DNA of 64,000 nucleotides from Psococerastis gibbosa (taxonomy: Eukaryota; Arthropoda; Insecta; Psocodea; Psocidae). Each line of letters starts with the position of its first letter. Positions within the stretch are counted from its first letter, which is position 1. The notes beneath the pieces are model-generated. The model was given only the letters and a program-made list of their open reading frames with translations. It was not told where the DNA came from and searched no databases. Of the stretch, positions 21,615 to 32,796 are shown one piece after another. Location of the stretch: assembly GCA_963971405.1 (NCBI GenBank), contig OZ020485.1, positions 28,291,921 to 28,355,920 of the forward strand. The letters run 5' to 3'. The translations under genes were made by a program, and so were the position numbers.

Positions 21615-23557
21615 TTAGTAGTAGTAGTGTTGTTCGCCGGGTTAATAACGACTTAGGCCTCATATTTGGGCCCATAGAGCGACCCCGACTTGACTGTCCT
21701 ACGCCAGTCCGATTTCCTTGTAGAAGTCCACAATGGCCCCAAAGCTTAGTGCCCCGGTGTGCTGCCTGGGCTCCAGAGTGGAAAATTCAAAATTATTCAG
21801 TCTTGCTCGCCAAATCGCCGGACATTCCGCTAAAATATGCCATCCTGTCTCTTCTTCTTCCTCGCAATACCGACACATCGTTGATTCCACGAGTACCCCC
21901 ATCTTGGATAGATGGTTTCGGAAAGGACCGTGTCCTGTAAGTAAAGCCGAGATGATCCGTGTGCTGCTTCTTCCGCGGGAAATGAATTTTAAAGCACTTT
22001 TCTTGCTGGGGTTCGCAATACATAACTTGGAGTGGGCTAGGCCAGCCGACTTTCGCCATTCCTTTAGGAATCGTGCTTTTAGCTCCTCGTTAAACACAGT
22101 CTTAAAGTTTGCCCAGGCTATTGGAAGGCAGGGTTCCGGTCCGAGTAGGTTGTTACTAGATCCTTCTCGAGCAAGCTCGTCCGCCTTTTCATTCCCTTGA
22201 ATTCCTGAGTGTCCAGGGACCCACTTGAGGCATACAGTATTTCTGATCATGGCTTTTTTGCAGTTCGTCTTGCACTCCTTCACGATAGCGGACCACACCA
22301 TTGGATGTCTAATTGCTCGGATTGCAGCCTGGCTATCAGAACATACTACGATACTTCTATCTTTGATATCATTTTCATTGCACCACGACACTGCTTCTAA
22401 TATTGCCTTCACCTCAGCTTGGAAGACTGTGCTAAATCTTCCTAGCGGCTTGGTGATAGATACATTAAACTCCGGGCAGTACGCGCCCAACCCAGCATGA
22501 TTGTTTTGTCTTGAACCATCTGTGTACCATGTAAGATCTACGTTGTTTTCGTCACATGTCGTAGCAGCTAGCCATTCTGCCCGATCTGGAATATACATAG
22601 AGCTTGTGCAGTCAAACGCCCACTCTTTCTGGATACGGTCACAGGGCATCAGTAATTCATCTTTTTGTTCTTGCACCAGAGAGGTAGCATGTCCGCCAGC
22701 TGTTAGCTGGGGACTAATTGTTCTTGCCAATTGCAATCTTTTTATCGCAAGTTTTGCCTCGTATTCAGCTACAAGATGAAGAGGGGGCAAGTCCAACAAC
22801 ATTTCAAGTGCAGAAGTAGGAGTAGAACGTATAGCCCCCGTTATTGCTATACATATACATCTTTGAAGCTTCTTGAGCTGTTCTCTACATGTTTTAAGCT
22901 GTGTTCTTTTCCACCACACCACACATCCATATGTGAGCGCTGGTCGAATAACTGCAAGGTAGAGCCATCTCATTACTTTTGGTGAGAGCCCCCATGTGTT
23001 GCTAAAGCACCCTCTTAGAGTCCACATTATCGCTCTAGCCTTGGCTATGGCAGCTTGTAATTGAACGTTCCACAGAAGCTTGCTATCAATATGCACTCCT
23101 AAGTATTTCACACTATTTGTAACTGTCAGCACTAGCCCATTTAGGGTCAGTTCCGGTGCCACGGGTAGATTCCTCTTCCTGGAAAATAGAACTACTTCAG
23201 TCTTGGTCGGATTAATGCCAAGTCCCTTGTCTTGACACCAGTTTGAGATTATTTGTAGCGCTCGTTTCATTAGGTCGAAAACAACAGTCTGATCTATTCC
23301 TGTGACTCCAACCACTACATCATCACAGTATGCTTGCACAAAATATCTCAGTTCGCCCAAGATACTGAGCAATAGGTCTATAACGAGACACCAGACAATT
23401 GGTGAGCACACCCCACCTTGTGGACATCCCCTTCGGACATTTGCAGTCACTTTGTAGGTGCCCCTTTGAGAGATAATTGTTCTTTGTTTCAGTACCTTAA
23501 CGAAGTAGAATAGTTTATCTTCAGTAGGAAGAATATTTGATTTTTTCTATAACGATC
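21615..23557 (-). mobile_element. LINE with open RT-RNase H reading frame, 5'-truncated
   Basis: Homology upstream of the long frame begins near 23550, just inside a TAG, with LPTEDKLFYFVKVLKQR; a frame of about 583 codons then runs to the stop at 21699-21701. RT: RRGCPQGGVCSP, AYCDD (the two catalytic Asp kept, Cys where Ala is usual), NPTKTEVVLF, KYLGVHIDSKLLW. Thumb/linker: PTSALEMLLDLPPLH. RNase H: YTDGS, FQAEVKAILEA, CSDSQAA and NEKADELA supply all four acidic residues. A Cys/His cluster CRYCEE...H...C follows. The missing 5' part would hold the RT fingers, the AP endonuclease and ORF1. A (AGT)n tract at 21616-21629 is the likely 3' tail. The long intact frame implies a recent insertion or recent activity. 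An I/R1/LOA-like clade is inferred from the RNase H and GCPQGG types. Confidence 0.9.
21699..23450 (-). CDS. Reverse transcriptase-RNase H polyprotein fragment of the LINE
   Basis: This 583-codon frame is the protein-coding part of the element at 21615-23557. It would give the C-terminal half of ORF2. The RT palm lies roughly at residues 8-130 (GCPQGG at 8-13, YCDD at 41-44), the thumb/linker at about 130-250, RNase H at about 300-435 with a D-E-D-D active set, and the Cys/His cluster near 545-565. The conventional ATG is absent: codons continue upstream (G-T-Y-K-V-T-A-N) to a TAG, as expected of a 5'-truncated copy. Expression is not expected without a chance promoter. Confidence 0.85.
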   Translation of the reverse strand: MTANVRRGCPQGGVCSPIVWCLVIDLLLSILGELRYFVQAYCDDVVVGVTGIDQTVVFDLMKRALQIISNWCQDKGLGINPTKTEVVLFSRKRNLPVAPELTLNGLVLTVTNSVKYLGVHIDSKLLWNVQLQAAIAKARAIMWTLRGCFSNTWGLSPKVMRWLYLAVIRPALTYGCVVWWKRTQLKTCREQLKKLQRCICIAITGAIRSTPTSALEMLLDLPPLHLVAEYEAKLAIKRLQLARTISPQLTAGGHATSLVQEQKDELLMPCDRIQKEWAFDCTSSMYIPDRAEWLAATTCDENNVDLTWYTDGSRQNNHAGLGAYCPEFNVSITKPLGRFSTVFQAEVKAILEAVSWCNENDIKDRSIVVCSDSQAAIRAIRHPMVWSAIVKECKTNCKKAMIRNTVCLKWVPGHSGIQGNEKADELAREGSSNNLLGPEPCLPIAWANFKTVFNEELKARFLKEWRKSAGLAHSKLCIANPSKKSALKFISRGRSSTRIISALLTGHGPFRNHLSKMGVLVESTMCRYCEEEEETGWHILAECPAIWRARLNNFEFSTLEPRQHTGALSFGAIVDFYKEIGLA

Positions 23558-24105
23558 TAGTGAAAAAGTCGTTGGTGGATGCATAGGTACTCAGTAATAT
23601 AATATATTAGTTTTACGTCAAAACCTACCACCAATGCTTTCACTGCACTGCAGGTCACCAAAGAATTGCAAAAAAGTCGAACGACAGACTATTAGGGGTA
23701 AAACGTGAGAAAACGTTGATGAAGTCATCCCCTTAAGGCAGTTTACGCAGAGCAAACCAAAAACATGCAAAACCCATCAAGGTAATAGCTTCCCTGGAAA
23801 CAGTTACTCCACCCTTTAGGTCTAAGCTAGAAAAGCAATACGCCACGAGGTTTCGCTCTTCGTTATTGTAATGTCATTCCCAAGTGCTGGATCGCTGATA
23901 AAATAATAGCGTTGTGCAGTAAGCGATTTGTGCGCCTCTGGAGAGGGTGAGGAATCGTCCCCCACATGCATATGTTTTCTGATTCCTCTCCACGCTCCTC
24001 CTGTGGGACCCATCCACAAACCGTACCCCTACTGCTCCTCAACAAGGAAAATGTTTCTTCACGGCACAAGATGCAGCATTTCAACACGGCAATAGCCTTA
24101 TTCTT
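23558..24105. other. No gene recognised
   Basis: Flank of the truncated LINE. A weak inverted match (GTTGGTGGATGC near 23570 versus CCTACCACCAATGC near 23623) was seen, but no element boundary could be set. Confidence 0.4.
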
Positions 24106-24303
24106 GTGAAGACGCTAAAGGTTTTGAGGTTTTTGATGGTAACTCCCCCCCCCCCCTAAGCCGAGTTAGCCGAAAACGTATAAAAATAGTCCCGGGTTGT
24201 AATTTTTGTGAACCTAAATCCCGAATGTCATCCAAATGCATCGAGTAGTTTGCCCACAGACAGACATTCCTAAAAAGCACTTTTTTGTGTTCCAACGAAA
24301 ACC
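24106..24303 (+). repeat. Fragment of repeat family A
   Basis: Shares GAGTTAGCC, a diverged GTCCCGAGG-like block, AATTTTTGTGAACCTA, CGAGTAGTTTGCC and CAGACAGACATT with the full copies, in the same order, and starts next to a run of 12 C (24145-24156). Confidence 0.7.
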
Positions 24304-24544
24304 AGAAAAACCAGGGTTTATATTGGCCTACCTAACCTAATCGTACAAAATAAGTTTTCAAAAGATTATTAATAGGAAACAAACTTTGCATACCAGCGTA
24401 GCTATATTTTAGTAATAGTCGATAAATTTGATTATTTTGTTAATAAATGGGAGGAATTGGCTTACCATTAAGCCGCGTAAAAGGAGGCACTGGAAATTAG
24501 TTTTCACCATTACCTTGTAAATGGTGCACTAAAATGAAAAATTG

Positions 24545-24593
24545 CCCCCCCCCCCCCCGAAACTATGGTTGAAACGACGCCACTGTTCGTGAA
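24545..24593. mobile_element. Probable hAT-type MITE end with poly-C tract
   Basis: A run of 14 C at 24545-24558 is followed by GGTTGAAACGACGCCACTG. Read on the minus strand this starts CAGTGGCGTCGTTTC, like the ends of hAT elements. No matching left end or 8-bp duplication was found, so only this end is claimed. Confidence 0.45.
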
Positions 24594-24783
24594 AAATACT
24601 GGCGACCCCTTGGAATTGGCATTGGAAAATAATTCTGAATTAAGGTTTGCAGTAAGGCGGCAACCCCATGCCCCAATGCACAGCATACAGCATAACTCCA
24701 TACGTTTGCCTTGTCATATTAATTAAAGCTCTCTAAAATTTTATTTAAGCCTTCACATTTTTATTTATAATTATGATTCAACC

Positions 24784-24916
24784 CGGGGGCGGATTTGGCT
24801 TTTGTGCGGATATAGACACTGCCCTTGTCGCGAACATTTATAACTATTGTATTATTGTATGCAGAGTGGGGGGGGGGGGCATTTGCCTCAGTAGCCTACT
24901 GGTAAATTCGCCACTG
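24784..24916. mobile_element. hAT-type MITE with 8-bp duplication and poly-G tract
   Basis: 133 bp bounded by CGGGGGCGGATTTGGC and, at the other end, the complement of CAGTGGCGAATTTACC. It is flanked by the 8-bp direct repeat ATTCAACC at 24776-24783 and 24917-24924, the hAT hallmark. The interior has a run of 12 G at 24868-24879. No coding capacity. Confidence 0.8.
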
Positions 24917-25366
24917 ATTCAACCGGTATGTAGCATAGATCCGAAAAATACCACCAATACACAGTATATATGAATTAGACAAGTAATTTGCATGGATGGT
25001 GCAATGACAAGATAATGTATACATTCGTTAACATTCAACGGTAACGTTAATATCGCAGTTTTCATGGACAAGGGAGCAGAATGGATCACTAGGGACCTGC
25101 GTTTTAATTGGCTACATATTTGCTCACATGTGAGTAGAGACAACTAAACACCAATCGCCACCAATGTAGTTTTCAGTCTTTATTCGAGTTTCACAGAGGC
25201 ACTAATTGTAGTTGACCCTTTTGTGCCATTAGCGCTCCTGGTAATGTATCAAATACAAATGTAGTTCCAATGCACTAATTGCTTCGTAGAAGTTAATTTC
25301 CAAGGCGCCATAGTTTACAGTATACACATTCATTTGCAGAAAATTAGCTTTTTAAGAGGGTACATA

Positions 25367-25737
25367 CAGCCCGTAGGAAATTGGCAGCCCGAAATTTAAT
25401 ACTTTTTATTTTTTATTTAATTAACTAGGCATGTTATTAAATATTTGGCTCATTAAAGTTGTAGAAGACTAAGTACTTCATGCATCATATAATAAAGTAT
25501 TTTTACTTTTCAAAATTTTAGTTTTTTCATAAACTTGATAATATTTTATAAATAATAACTTTTCACGTATTATCGATTTTATAAACAGCTACAATTTCGA
25601 AAACAAAAATACCTTATTATATGATGCATGAAGTAGTCTTCTACAACTTAAATGAGCCAAATCTTTAATAACATGCTTAGTTAATTAAATAAAAATATAA
25701 AGTATTAAATTTCGGGCTGCCAATTTCCTACGGGCTG
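25367..25737. mobile_element. Foldback element with long TIRs and TA duplication
   Basis: 371 bp starting CAGCCCGTAGGAAATTGGC and ending with its complement, flanked by TA at 25365-25366 and 25738-25739. The inverted arms extend for more than 130 bp, including AGTTGTAGAAGACTA and TGCATCATATAATAA, so most of the element can fold on itself. The TA target suggests dependence on a Tc1/mariner-type transposase. Diverged relatives lie at 28912-29533 and 61500-61880. Confidence 0.8.
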
Positions 25738-25811
25738 TACACACATAAGTGGAGAAAAAACAAACCATAAAATTATAACTTGAACAGTTAAATATAATTG
25801 GATGGTTTAGA

Positions 25812-25990
25812 TAGACTGCACCTGTCGGGACTTTGGTTCTGTGGTTAAAACGACGCCCCAGTTAGGCGTAGATTGTGGGTTCTAATCCCGCCAAGTCGAA
25901 TTTTTTCAATATCCTCCAATTTCGGTTATAACGAGGAGGTTACCTCTTCATCCAAAGTTAATTTAATGTCAGTGTTTTATCATATAATAC
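25812..25990 (+). repeat. tRNA-derived SINE, family 2 (Thr-like head)
   Basis: The head can be drawn as a tRNA: acceptor GACTTTGG with CCAAGTC, an anticodon stem ACGCC/GGCGT enclosing CCAGTTA (AGT in the anticodon position, Thr-like), and a T-arm GTGGGTTCTAATCCCGC. An extra T in the acceptor and C at position 33 argue against a functional tRNA. The body continues TTCAATATCCTCCAATTTCG to an AT-rich end and matches 6876-7005. Confidence 0.75.
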
Positions 25991-26943
25991 TACAATATAA
26001 TGAATAAAGCATTGCCTTTACGCAATAAAGTAAGCTCACAGAAATATTAATTTTGAAATTTTTTATATTTATTTTAAAACCATACTATAATTATATGTAG
26101 TCTCTAAAAATACAATATGCACTCCCCATCTTCGCTAAGCAGTTCCCAGTAAGCTAAAATAACTTACCAAAAGTAAAAAAGGAACATAATCTCGGGATGA
26201 AATTGAGAATGTTAAGATATACCGATAAGTTCCCATTCTTTGAAAAAAAGGTCGCTAAACTTACTTGAATCCAAAAATTAAGTTTCCAATCATAGAAAGG
26301 AAAAAAGACGGAATAGCCAGATCATACTCGACAGTAAATTTGCGGAATCGATATCGAAAACCAATTCTATTCCCTTTCAATAATTACATAGTTACAGTAA
26401 AACCTTTGGGCTGTTTCTAAAATTTTACATGCCTCGAGAAATCTATCACAATGCTTCTTACTGCTGTCTGAGTGGTGTATTGTAATGTTCTCATCATATG
26501 GTAATGCACATGTATAGTTATACACAAAAAAAGCATATAGAATACAGTATTTTCCGAGGTTCCTATTACATAGTACTAGAACTTTTAACCAGTTTGCTGG
26601 CTGAAACTTTTCTTATACTAACATATGATGTTTTTCTAATGTCCAAATTCCATCTTGAAGATATATTATAGACGTCTTAAGGGTAGATTTGAATAACTAA
26701 TAATCTCTTAGAGATGTCAATTAAGAGTATTTCCTAGATATCTTCAGAATATGTTTAAAAGATATCTGTTCCTGTCTAGCAACTGTCTACTGATTATATC
26801 TTCTGAATATCAAGCGTAAATATCTAGGCCTACTAGTAGGCTGCTCATAACCTCTTTAAGATATTTTCTACGGTCAAATTTTTGCGCCTACTCTTTCGTA
26901 GATGTCGAAAGAATGTATCTCACAGTTAGCTTTCATTGTTGCC
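25991..26943. other. No gene recognised
   Basis: AT-rich. AGATATCT-like words recur around 26650-26830 without forming a clear repeat. Confidence 0.4.
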
Positions 26944-26946
26944 ATA

Positions 26947-27290
26947 GGCGGCTATTCGATACCGACGTCGAATTTGAGACGGGTGTAGGAGCTGCTATAG
27001 CAGCTGGTAGCCAAGACGAAAAAGGAATTTGAGCACTCTTAGTTATTGCAGCAAGTAATATAAATACCCCAATAATATAAAATATCTTATCAGAATTGAA
27101 TGTGAATGTGTTATGACGTGGTAGCAGACATCATTAATAAGTCTCTACCATATTATAACTTAATTTATAATAGATAAGTTAAGTATCTGCATAATAGTCT
27201 CCTTAAAATGTGGCAGAGACTTATTAATGATGTCTGCCACCACGTCATAATACATTCACATTCAAATTCGACATCGGTGGAATAGCCACC
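26947..27290. mobile_element. Harbinger-like MITE (3-bp ATA duplication)
   Basis: 344 bp with ends GGCGGCTATTCGATACCGAC and the complement of GGTGGCTATTCCACCGATG, flanked by ATA at 26944-26946 and 27291-27293. A nested hairpin (about 27094-27269) contains GACGTGGTAGCAGACATCAT and its complement. The same GACGTGGTAGCAGACAT motif occurs in the 2241-2376 element. No coding capacity. Confidence 0.75.
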
Positions 27291-27293
27291 ATA

Positions 27294-28911
27294 GGTAAAC
27301 CACACTGGCCTGAGCATAACTCCATCGTTTGTTATGATTTGTAATGACTTCTTAATGACTTGCATGTCTTGGTAAGTTGGCTGTAGTATGATTTGTACTT
27401 GGATGAACAAGGCCGTTCATTTATGCATTCATTAGTTAACCAGGCACAAGGTAGATACCTACCCGAATTCAACCAAACACTGGATCGAGATTTATTTGTA
27501 TATTTAGAGTATTCTCGGCAAAGCAGAAAAAGTAAACCCAAATAAGCTGCAAAAACATCATTCCCTCTTCCCTCCAACAATTTATTTTCCCTATTCGAAA
27601 ATCTTTTTGACATTGACAAAGTATGTAGAGTTTAACAAATTCGAACACCTGCTGCTACCTCTTTGGTGACCATGGCAACAGTGTAAGAATGCGACACAGA
27701 TGGAGATTTGTAAGTGGAAAATGTGTGGGCTAAAATTGAGAGGGGGAATGATAAAAGTGGAGCAACAAAAATGCTGCGAATACATCATCTTGAGTAAGTG
27801 CTGTATATGTACATACTGTATATACCGTATCATTCATTAAAACACTAAAGATATTACAATAGTTACAGCAGTTATGTGTTCCTCCACACTTTTCTCAGCT
27901 TCATGATTGCCATTTCACATCTTCAATTTGGTAAGCCAGTTAACAAATTCAGTGCCATCAATGAACCTCTTTCATAATTATATAAATCCATATAGAAATG
28001 ACGTAAAATCCGTACGTTTTGATTGGTTGGTTGTGCTCATGATCTGATTGGTAGGTACCAGAATTTAACAGCTCCATACACATGATTAGATTTTATATTT
28101 TAACTAAATTAATTTTAAGGAAAATGCGGATTGTTGGGCTATCAATTAGGTATCATACATGCCACGAGTTTAACTCGCCGCATTTCTCGAAATCTAGCCG
28201 CGAAGAGTATTATCGAAAAACTTAATGAATTGAACACCTCGAGGCATTCTTTAAGAGGGAATGAGAATATAGTGGAAAATTAGAAATTCCGATAGAAAAT
28301 TCGTCGGTAACTTTAAAGGTATAATAACAATCACGTAGAAGTAAACCTCTAGGGCCATTTGTTGCAGGAGAATTTGTGATTACCATTCAAAGAAAGCAGA
28401 CAGTCGGAAATTGAGGAAGGGTTGCGGTTGCCACCACTAGTGGCTCCAATCAAGAGGTTCCTCTTCCTCTCTGCAGCAACTCCAGCCCACCCCTTATTAT
28501 TATGAGCTGTGTCCCTGACGCCAGGTTCGTGGTTTAGCCTACACCCTAGAAATAGTTAGTGAGCCGAGTTAGCCTAAAATATTCGAGAAAGTGTTTATCA
28601 CCTTTCATCGACACTGGCTCCGCTGCATGGCACCTCCCCGGGGATATTCTCATCACGCCGAGAAAGTATTCAATACACTGTATTTATAAACAAACACTGT
28701 ATTTAGTTACGGAAGTAATGTATATCAATATACATTAGGTATTTATTTTATTCAATCCCCTCGTGAAAAGTTACAAATCTGAATCTAAATCGGATGCTCT
28801 CAAAATTCCTGCTTCCAAGGTTACTATCTGCAATATTTTATGTATATATAGGCTAGGTAGATAATGCATAATATGATTAATTTAGGCGTTTATCTTTAAA
28901 CCTATTAAGAG
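27294..28911. other. No gene recognised
   Basis: Frames of 80-95 codons on the minus strand near 27332 and 27591 have no recognisable domain. A GC-richer patch near 28400-28560 was read in all frames without a match. Confidence 0.4.
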
Positions 28912-29533
28912 GATATGCTTAGTAGAAAATTGCCGCATCAATTACTTTTCATTTTTTATTTCATTAACTCAGCAATAAAAATTTGGCTCATTTAAGTTGT
29001 GGAAGACTACTTCGTGCATCATATTGTGTAATCGGCTATTTTTACTTTTCGGTTTTTTTGTAGTTTTTCCCAAAATCCTAGATTACGCGAAATTTTAATC
29101 CTCTCTGGTTTTCATGAAAGAACTGAGGTACCAAAAAATTAATATTTTCTATTATATGATGCATAAAGTAAGTAATTATGTATATAACTGTATATAATTG
29201 AACAATCAATAAAAATCAAAGCATAAATTCCCAGCACTAAGTACAAAAATGACTTGTCACGCTGTGTTCAAAAGTTGAATACATGACATATTTTTTAAAT
29301 GAATAAATAAACTTACAGTCCAAAAAAGTATAAAATATAGTAGAATAAAAAATTCAATGCAATTAAAATTGTAGTCTCTGTATATAGGTACAATGTCACA
29401 AAGTAGTCTTTTACAACTTACATGAGCCAAATCTTTAATAACTCTCTTTGTTAATTACTCCAATTAAAAAATAAAAAGTCAATAAAAACAACAAACAACA
29501 CATTTTAGGGTGCTAATTTTCTACCTAGCATGT
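28912..29533. mobile_element. Diverged foldback element with internal insertion
   Basis: The ends TATGCTTAGTAGAAAATTG and the complement of CATGCTAGGTAGAAAATTAG face each other. Inner blocks (AGTTGTGGAAGACTACTT; TAGTCTTTTACAACTTACAT; TTATATGATGCATAAAGTA) match 25367-25737. The right arm is interrupted at about 29170-29400 by unrelated AT-rich DNA. Confidence 0.7.
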
Positions 29534-29593
29534 TCTCATAATAAATAGCCTAGACAAATTATTTGAAGCAAGGTAACATCATAGATATATATT

Positions 29594-29801
29594 AACTGGA
29601 GCGGCGGGAGCCTTAATATGCCTTACGAGGCACCCGTTAACCATACGCCAACTATCAGAGATAAGTACCACGCAAAAAATATCGAAGTCTTACACATACC
29701 AGCATAACAGAACGGATACCTGGACCCGTTCCCAAACTCTGTACTTATCTTGTGCAAGCTACACTAGCAGCCATATTGATAACGGTCTCCAGCCACGGGA
29801 T
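29594..29801 (+). repeat. Dispersed 0.2-kb repeat, copy 1
   Basis: Runs from AACTGGAGCGGCGGGAGCC to CTCCAGCCACGGGAT and matches 58150-58348 in reverse with high identity throughout. There is no terminal inverted repeat, tRNA box or reading frame shared by both copies. Confidence 0.75.
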
Positions 29802-31066
29802 GGGTAATAACATGGGCGTTGAATTTTTTTAAAGCTCCCAACAAAATAGCCAAAATAAGTTTCTCAGCTACCGCATTCTGTTAATTTATGTTATGTTATG
29901 TTATGTATGTATGTTGTAATGCATGCTGATGGATAGGAGAGTCGTGGTAAATTCGGTTCACCTTTGTAAACATTATGCTCATGCATATTGCAGTATTGTT
30001 CAGAAGAAAGGTGTAATGAAATTTGCGTAAAGTTTAAATTTCCCTCCTAAATTCTTGGTATCAAATAGCTCATAAATAAAACAGGGTTTGTTGGCCATAT
30101 ACAGCACTTAATGAAAAGCAGGGGGTTGGTCACGCAGAGCGTTTTAATTCATTTAAGAAGTTGATTAAATTTTACAATTACTTGTCATGCATTCTAGACG
30201 GCACAGTACGTGCTTCCCATATTACATACCACCACCAGGCAGCCGGCGCTTTCTTTGTACTTACGTTGTAATTTTACTAGTCACTGAAAAGTGAGAAGGC
30301 TTTGTATATCTGTATGAATCGTATGCTGGGGGGGGGGGGGGGGGGTTTCTGTCGATAGTGCAGTACTGAATACTCGTATGAAATGTAGCAAAATTATAGT
30401 CTATGTATTTACCGTGCAAGTATAAGTAATTTATACTCATGTTATACTCTGCTAATAGGGTCGTCGTCTCTTTTTAAGATACGATTAGTTTCACAAAGTT
30501 TATAATAAGGAATCACTGCTTAATGTAAACACGGAATGACAAGCTTATCCCAGGTTTGACCCGCTCTTGCACCCGCTCCCCAAACAATATAAATGAACTC
30601 TACATGAGAAGAAACATACATTTATGTTTCGTTATCTTCAATTCCTAGTTGTACTTTACAAAAAGTTTTATTGAAGTTAATATTAAATTTATGGACTTTA
30701 CTGAAAATCGTAAAGTTAAAACAGTAGGTATTTAAAATCAAGTCAAAATTGCTATTGTTCCTAACCATAGGCAATAACAAAATTAAAATTTTAAAAAAAG
30801 AAAAAGAAGCAAATTATCATAATATGAAGAGTTTAGAAAGTTTAGGGAGGGAGGAAAGATTCTTTTGTAAACTGCCGTAGGCATCCTCCAAGCTCAATTC
30901 ACGATGGGAGAGTTAGACAATGAATAATGCTGAAAAAGCAACTCTGAGGGAAAGGCATTTTTTATTTAGCTTTCACGAGTAAAAATTGGACTCATGTAGA
31001 ATTCGCATCATTGGCATTGTATGCCAATTTGGTTTCAAGGAATGAACTTATATTACGGAAGAAGAT
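29802..31066. other. No gene recognised; poly-G tract
   Basis: Contains TATGT repeats (about 29888-29912) and a run of 18 G at 30328-30345. Nothing else could be assigned. Confidence 0.5.
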
Positions 31067-31352
31067 AAAAAACCGAGTGTGTGCTTAAGACCGCACGGCA
31101 GAAGTGAAACTTCATTGGCAATCCCAATCAATTTATAGCTTATGTAAATAGTAAGTAATACAATATTATGTATTATATAGTATTAATTTCTGACTTGTTT
31201 CTCATTCAATTTACGAACACAATCTAATAATACTACACGATGCATAATATTATTCACTACATATACGTACTAAAATTGTCCTAAATTTATTGAAATTTCT
31301 AATGAAGTTTTCACTTCTGCCGTGCGCTCGTAAGCACACACTCGGTTTTTTT
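31067..31352. mobile_element. MITE-like element with TIRs of about 50 bp
   Basis: The left arm ACCGAGTGTGTGCTTAAGAC...CACGGCAGAAGTGAAACTTC (31072-31120) is complementary to the right arm at 31298-31347 with few mismatches. The interior of about 180 bp is AT-rich and non-coding. The outermost bases are A/T runs, so the target duplication cannot be read. Confidence 0.75.
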
Positions 31353-32796
31353 CAATATATATTATTTTTCAATATCTATTATTTTTTCAAAATGTAGTAC
31401 TTTTCAATATTACCAAACCGCTAAATACGCAAACTAGTCTCACAATGTAAATCAAATAATTGTTTTAAGTAGGTAGTTAAGTTAACCCGCCCATGCAATT
31501 CAAATGGGATTGCTGGAAATGCGTCTCAGTTTACTAATTTTGTGTTCCACTCATGTTTAAGGGGTGAAGGGGTATATTTGAAACTATGTATTTATGTATA
31601 TTCGTTTGAAACCTTAATTCATACTGCTTCTAATGAAACATTAAAAATTAATTTCGGTTGAAAATTGCAGGCTGTGCAATGTTTTTACTCTATGCATGTA
31701 ATGGTAAATGTACTCTTTGAACCTGTTTTCCGCCGAAACACGGATGGCTTACACACTCACCTAAGCCTGAACATAAAGGCGGATAGTAAAACTGAGTATA
31801 TGTCTGGAAAGAGTAAGAAAGGCGAAAAACAACTAAAGTAGTTTGAACATTTCCAATTGATATTAATTCCTCTAAAAACGCTGCTGAAAAAGGCCTATTT
31901 TCGCCAAAATCGGCAAAATTGGGCGCACCCCATCACGTTTCCACCCCCAAAGTCGAACACCTGGCTCTATCACATCAAAGAGAAAGAATAGACAAAGACA
32001 TGGGCATAATTTAACTTGAGTTAGGCCTTCTACATCTGCCAAAAATGTTGCTTTAAGCCCGCCTATGCAATTTAAATCGGGTATTCAGGCACCCCATCGA
32101 GCGTGTCGCGCCACAGGGGGCCGTCACAAACCAGTTCAACTTACTACCCTGCTAAAATCAGTATGTGGTGCGCCTAAAGATGTTTCACTTCAAAAACAAC
32201 AAATGTGCCACAGACTACTTTTACTTGCCATAAAACTAGCACGAAGTGCAGACATCGAGCATGAGTATTGAAAAACAGTCCAACTTCAATATTTACAGTA
32301 AAGCAAGGGAGCCGCTTTCAACTCTCCTTTAACGTTAGCACGTAGCCCACCTCTTCACTATTCGCCATAATTGGGTTGACTAGACCAATCAGGCAGTCAA
32401 GCGAACTATTGTTTACCTCCAGTACGTTGCTGTAGGGACATTTGCCGGGTTCCAAATTTAGTTCTTGAAAGTTCATAATTAATTTTCTATTAATTAATAA
32501 TGCAACTGCAGAAAATTCTTATTTCGGCTACCAACGGCTAGGCAATCTCATCAGCGAGTGCTTAACTGAATTCTATTAAGCTATGATGATAAAGTTCTCA
32601 TTACAGATCGGCACAATAGAAGCCAAACGCAACTTCAATATTATTAGCGCGGTAGTAATGTGATAAATTGATTCTGGATTCTGAAGAAAAAAGCGACTCC
32701 AGTAACTCTCAACTCATTGTCCAGTAAGTTTACTGCTGTTAGGGGTGTGCCATGAAACAATTTAATATTTATCATTGAATTTTAATAATAGCAGCT
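31353..32796. other. No gene recognised
   Basis: A 68-codon + strand frame near 32065 lies in a GC-richer patch but shows no domain or splice context. Confidence 0.4.

Noticed and set aside
21733..22985. Several + strand frames of 60-155 codons
   Set aside because: These are antisense shadows of the RT-RNase H frame.
25821..25893. Possible functional tRNA-Thr(AGT)
   Set aside because: The acceptor has an extra base, position 33 is C instead of T, the B-box is mutated and the unit continues into a repeated SINE body.
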